Assembly (NCBI GenBank): GCA_947475315.1 | Contig: CANJMY010000007.1 | Span: forward strand, 1-64,000 | Reading direction: 5' to 3' | DNA: 64,000 nucleotides | From: Pseudomonadota bacterium | Lineage (GTDB): Bacteria > Myxococcota_A > UBA796 > GCA-2862545 | Shown here: piece after piece, positions 60,608-64,000 of the stretch | Layout of the letters: the number at the start of each line of letters is the position of its first letter | Position numbering within the stretch: the stretch's first letter is position 1 | The notes under the pieces: generated by a model | Database searches by the model: none | What the model saw: only the letters and a program-made list of their open reading frames with translations | Told to the model about the DNA's origin: nothing | Made by a program: the position numbers and the translations under genes

Positions 60608-63247
60608 ATGCCTCAGCGTCTCTCTCGTCCCCTCCTCGTTGCGTTGATCCTCGCCGTGCCCCTGTCGGGCGCGCTCGCGCAGGACAACCCGCCCACGCCC
60701 GCGCCCCGCTCGGTGCCCACGCCGCCAACGGCGTCTCCTGCGGGCGTGCCCGCGGGTCAGACCCCGGTGGGCGCGCCGCCGACGCTCAAGCCCGGCGAGC
60801 CCACGCCTGCGTCCGCGCCAGTGAACCCGTCCATCGCGCCCGAGACGGTGCCGCCACCGCTGGCGCCCGCGGGCGGCGGCGTGAACATCAATTACGTGGA
60901 AGCCGATCTTTACTCGCTGCTCGAGTACTTCGCGCGTGCCACGGGCAAGAACTTCGTGATCGCGGACCAGCGTGACCTGCAGGGCAAGAAGGTCACGATC
61001 ATCTCGAACAAGCCGGTGTCGCCGGGCGCCGCCTACGAGGCGTTCCTGTCGGCCCTGGAAGTGCACGGCCTGACCGTCGTCCAGGTCGGCAACCTGTACA
61101 AGATCATCAAGGCGCAAGAGGCGCAGCAGTCGCCCGGCCGGCCCGGTCAGGGCGGCGATATCCAGGCGACCGACCAGTACATCACGCAGATCATCCAGTT
61201 CGACAACATCAGCGTCACCGACGTCCGCGAGATCGTTGACAACCTGGTGTCGCCTAACGCCAAGGTGCTGGCCTACGCGCCGGCCAACACGCTGATCCTG
61301 ACGGACACCGGCTTCAACATCCGGCGCATCTACGACATCGTCAGCAAGCTCGACATCGCGGCCCCCCGCGCGACCATGGCGATCTACCCGATCGTCTTCG
61401 CCAAGGCCGAGGACATCAAGCAGCTGATCGAGGACCTCTACGGCACGGCCGAAGACGCCAGCAGCACCGCGGGCCGCGCCACTGCACGCGCGGGCGCTCG
61501 CAGCCCGCGCGCTGCGGCGCGCGCCAACCCCACCGCCGGCGCCGCCGCCGGCGCGAGTGAGGGCGTCACCGCGGGCAAGGAGTCGAACTACATCACGAAG
61601 GTGCTCTCCGACGAGCGCACCAACTCGCTGATCGTGCTCGCGAACGAGCAGGGCCAGCAGGCGGTCAAGGACCTGATCGCCAAGCTGGACATCGACGTCG
61701 ACCCGACCAGTCGCTCGCAGATCTACGTGTACCGACTGGAGCACGCCAAGGCGGAGGACATCGCCAAGGTGCTGCAGACGCTGTCGCAGACCACGTCGAA
61801 GGGCAGCGCCAGCTCGGGCCGCGGCGCCGGCAACCAGACCACCGTCGACACGCGTCTGGCCGCCACCCGCGCGCGCGAGGTCGTGCCTCCTGCGAACGCC
61901 GCAGGTGAGGGCAACAACAACGAGGCCGGTGGCGCCATCGCCGCGTTCGACTCCGGTATGCGCATCGCGGCGGACGAGAACACGAACAGCTTGGTGATCA
62001 TCGCGTCCAAGGACGACTACGCGATCATCGAGTCCGTGATCAAGGAGCTCGACACCAAGCGCAAGCAGGTCTACCTCGACGCGGTCATCTTGGAGCTCTC
62101 GAGCAACGACGCGCTCGACTTCAACCTCGCGTACCACACGCCGTTCGACATCAACACGCCGTTTAACGGCGGCTCCAAGGCCACGGGCATCGTCGGCGGC
62201 CAGTTCGGCACCAACTCGCTCGGCCTGGATCCCTCGGGCCTGGCGGGCTTGGCGTTTGGCATCTTCGGGCAGTCTGTCGCCGTACCCATCATCGATCCGT
62301 CCACCGGGTCCGTGACCTCGATCGACATCCCTGCGTTCGGCATCGCGCTGCAGGCGCTCAAGACGAACCAGATGGTGAACATCGTCTCCAACCCGAGCGT
62401 CATGGCGCTCGACAACGAGGAGGCGAAGATCGTCGTCGGCCGGAAGATCCCGTTCCCGACGTCCAACGGCCTCAACAGCCTGGGCCAGCCAGTCGTGACC
62501 TACCAGCGCGAAGACGTCGCGATCACGCTCGACATGACGCCGCGGATCAACTCCGAGAACTTCGTCACGCTCGAGCTCGACGTGGAGGTGCAGGAGGTCG
62601 AAGACTCCAGCTCGCTCAACACCGCGCAGGCCGGCTTCATCACGTCCAACCGCGAGATCAAGACCGTCGCGTTGGTCGGCGACAACGAGACCGTGGTGCT
62701 CGGAGGTCTGGTGGGCAGCACGGACAGCAAGTCCGAGTCCAAGATCCCCATCCTGGGTGACCTGCCGCTGATCGGCGCGCTGTTCCGCAACCACAGCAAC
62801 TCGGCGCGCCGCACCAACCTGATGGTGTTCATCACGCCGCACATCATCGATGACTCTGACGATCTGTCTGAGATCATGCGCGTGAAGGAAGCCCAGCGCG
62901 AAGAGTTCATGCGCCGCTTCTACGGCAAGTCGCAGGACCAGCAGATGGCTGAGATCAAGCGCCTGCTGCAGTACTCGATGAACAACGTCGACAAGCCCTC
63001 CGTGTTCCGCGGTCCGGCCACCATCGCCAACACGGTGACGGTCGGCGGTCAGCCGGTCTCGGCCGGCGCGCGCGACGAGCTCGAGGCCAGCCTTGAGGCC
63101 GCGCGCCAGGTCCAGCCTGGTGAGGGCGCTGGCTTGCTGCCGAACAACCAGGTGAACATCGTCCCGCCGCCTCCGGCCCCCGCGCCCGCGCCGGCCCCTG
63201 CGCCCGCGCCTGCGCCCGAGACGCCGCCGGCCGACGGAGGCCAGTGA
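60608..63247 (+). CDS. gspD: Type II secretion outer-membrane secretin GspD
   Basis: 879 residues. Signal peptide cut after ALA, a Pro-rich linker, then an N0-like domain (VNINYVEADLYSLLEYFA, about 93-175), N1-N3 repeats with the AYAPANTLILTD and DERTNSLIVLAN motifs, and the secretin core (from about 460) ending in KIPILGDLPLIGALFR and NLMVFITPHII. It forms the outer-membrane channel. An Arg/Ala-rich insert (about 290-320) and an Ala/Pro tail at the end are unusual low-complexity parts. Most gspC/gspD neighbours lie beyond the window. Confidence 0.95.
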   Translation: MPQRLSRPLLVALILAVPLSGALAQDNPPTPAPRSVPTPPTASPAGVPAGQTPVGAPPTLKPGEPTPASAPVNPSIAPETVPPPLAPAGGGVNINYVEADLYSLLEYFARATGKNFVIADQRDLQGKKVTIISNKPVSPGAAYEAFLSALEVHGLTVVQVGNLYKIIKAQEAQQSPGRPGQGGDIQATDQYITQIIQFDNISVTDVREIVDNLVSPNAKVLAYAPANTLILTDTGFNIRRIYDIVSKLDIAAPRATMAIYPIVFAKAEDIKQLIEDLYGTAEDASSTAGRATARAGARSPRAAARANPTAGAAAGASEGVTAGKESNYITKVLSDERTNSLIVLANEQGQQAVKDLIAKLDIDVDPTSRSQIYVYRLEHAKAEDIAKVLQTLSQTTSKGSASSGRGAGNQTTVDTRLAATRAREVVPPANAAGEGNNNEAGGAIAAFDSGMRIAADENTNSLVIIASKDDYAIIESVIKELDTKRKQVYLDAVILELSSNDALDFNLAYHTPFDINTPFNGGSKATGIVGGQFGTNSLGLDPSGLAGLAFGIFGQSVAVPIIDPSTGSVTSIDIPAFGIALQALKTNQMVNIVSNPSVMALDNEEAKIVVGRKIPFPTSNGLNSLGQPVVTYQREDVAITLDMTPRINSENFVTLELDVEVQEVEDSSSLNTAQAGFITSNREIKTVALVGDNETVVLGGLVGSTDSKSESKIPILGDLPLIGALFRNHSNSARRTNLMVFITPHIIDDSDDLSEIMRVKEAQREEFMRRFYGKSQDQQMAEIKRLLQYSMNNVDKPSVFRGPATIANTVTVGGQPVSAGARDELEASLEAARQVQPGEGAGLLPNNQVNIVPPPPAPAPAPAPAPAPAPETPPADGGQ

Positions 63248-63248
63248 G

Positions 63249-64000
63249 ATGGGCGTTCGCCGGATCGAGTTCGACGAGAGCCTGAAGCGCTTCGGCATTG
63301 GCGCCGACGCGCTAGAGCGCGCGCGCACGACCGCGACCAAGCAGGGCATCCCGCTGCGTCGCGCCGCGCTGATCACCGAAGGGCTCGACCCGAAGGCGAT
63401 GGCGCGCGCGCTGTCGGAGATCTCGGGCCTGCCGGTCATGGAGACCGTGGACCTCGAGAGCGTCGATCCGGATCTGGTGCTCAAGCTGCCGCTTCAGCTC
63501 GCGCGCGACCGCCACGTGCTGCCGCTGTGGGTGGCCGACGGTGAGCTGGTGGTGGGGCTGTCGGAGCTCGACGCGCTGTCGATCATCGACGACCTGCGCC
63601 TGCTGCACGGGCGCCCGGTGCGCCCGGTGCTCGTGCCGTCGGACGTCCTCGACAAGGCGATGAACGACTCGTACGACCGCGCCTCTAAGAGCGCGTCGGA
63701 CATCCTCGACAACGTCGACGACGCTGATCAGAAGAACGACGACGACCTGAACCTTGAGGACGCCGAGCTGCTCGACGATCCGAACCAGGCGCCGATCATC
63801 CGCTTCGTGAACGCGCTCTTCACGCAGGCCATCAAAGAGCGGGCGAGCGACATCCACATCGAGCCGTTCGAAAAGGATCTGGTCGTCCGGTTCCGCATCG
63901 ACGGCGTGCTGCACGAGCGCTTCAAGCCGCAGTTCAGCCTGCGCAGCCCGATCGTGTCGCGCATCAAGATCATCAGCGGCCTCAACATCGCTGAGAAGCG
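63249..64000 (+). CDS. gspE: Type II secretion ATPase GspE (cut off by window end)
   Basis: At least 250 residues; the frame stays open to base 64000 and continues beyond. N1E-like domain first (about 1-130: a GspL-binding region), then an acidic linker near 155-180 and RASDIHIEP and VVRFRIDGVLHE, the start of the N2 domain. The Walker A motif and zinc-binding Cys are downstream of the window. It powers the type II secretion pseudopilus. It begins right after the gspD stop (one base gap). Confidence 0.92.
   Translation, partial: MGVRRIEFDESLKRFGIGADALERARTTATKQGIPLRRAALITEGLDPKAMARALSEISGLPVMETVDLESVDPDLVLKLPLQLARDRHVLPLWVADGELVVGLSELDALSIIDDLRLLHGRPVRPVLVPSDVLDKAMNDSYDRASKSASDILDNVDDADQKNDDDLNLEDAELLDDPNQAPIIRFVNALFTQAIKERASDIHIEPFEKDLVVRFRIDGVLHERFKPQFSLRSPIVSRIKIISGLNIAEK

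Noticed and set aside
58193-63484. A 1763-codon minus-strand frame across the gsp genes
   Set aside because: It is opposite to dipeptidase, gspC and gspD, whose motifs are unmistakable; high GC removes stops from the antisense frame.

Overview
The window is very GC-rich (roughly 70%), almost fully coding DNA from a chromosome that looks like a Myxococcota (myxobacterium-like, former Deltaproteobacteria) genome. Several things point that way. There are many Cys-lipobox lipoproteins. There are thrombospondin-type-3 and 'DTD' acidic repeats. One surface protein ends in a MYXO-CTERM-like tail, and another carries a DUF4215-like Cys-rich repeat and a golvesin-like domain. There is also a Hanks-type Ser/Thr kinase, two proteins with FHA or FHA-like regions, a sigma-54 style promoter and a type II secretion locus. 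GTG, TTG and even one likely CTG start are common, often paired with 4-base stop/start overlaps. I see no insertion sequences, prophage, CRISPR array, tRNA or rRNA. No gene-free stretch exceeds 300 bases; the longest (about 270 bases, 13830-14099) is described in the list.

Layout. 1-4.2 kb: Ca-binding-repeat lipoprotein, PEBP-like lipoprotein, threonyl-tRNA synthetase. 4.1-10 kb: small membrane protein, then on the minus strand a GT39-like membrane glycosyltransferase and a CehA/McbA-type PHP lipoprotein coupled to a beta-barrel-like protein. 10-13.8 kb: monofunctional transglycosylase, a mosaic amidase lipoprotein, and a minus-strand HExxH/YkgJ fusion. 14.1-19.7 kb: a five-gene plus-strand operon (Ser/Thr kinase, FHA-wHTH regulator, OmpA-like, LysM/FecR-like, beta-barrel-like) that looks like an envelope-signalling unit. 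19.9-25 kb (minus): GH31 lipoprotein, an acetate kinase-PduL fusion, a methyltransferase. 25-31.2 kb: VOC protein, membrane-linked methyltransferase, epimerase, lipoproteins, alpha/beta hydrolase, RluE-like pseudouridine synthase, GNAT, and a lipoprotein with a phage-tailspike S74-like chaperone domain. 31.3-39.8 kb: membrane glycosyltransferase-like protein, BoxD/PaaZ-type aldehyde dehydrogenase, a small coupled protein pair, TcdA and a three-gene ABC-2 exporter. 39.8-45.3 kb: flavin-halogenase-like oxidoreductase, lipoprotein, AstE/AspA-like hydrolase, RlmI-like methyltransferase, CAP lipoprotein. 45.3-50 kb (minus): small EF-hand-like protein, steroid 5-alpha-reductase homologue, asparaginase and class V aminotransferase in an overlapping cluster, then a TonB-C-like protein. 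50.1-58.2 kb: fumarase plus a coupled TonB-C-like protein, MYXO-CTERM-like surface protein, PdxJ, class III nucleotide cyclase, topoisomerase III, a CheY-like receiver. 58.3-64 kb: membrane dipeptidase and the start of a type II secretion operon gspC-gspD-gspE behind a sigma-54 promoter; gspE runs off the end.

The strongest novelty candidates are the single-polypeptide acetate kinase-phosphotransacylase fusion, the kinase/FHA-wHTH/envelope operon, the S74-like lipoprotein, the vertebrate-like steroid 5-alpha-reductase in an amino-acid operon, the HExxH-YkgJ fusion and the sigma-54 control of type II secretion. All functional calls come from reading motifs by eye. No database search was run.
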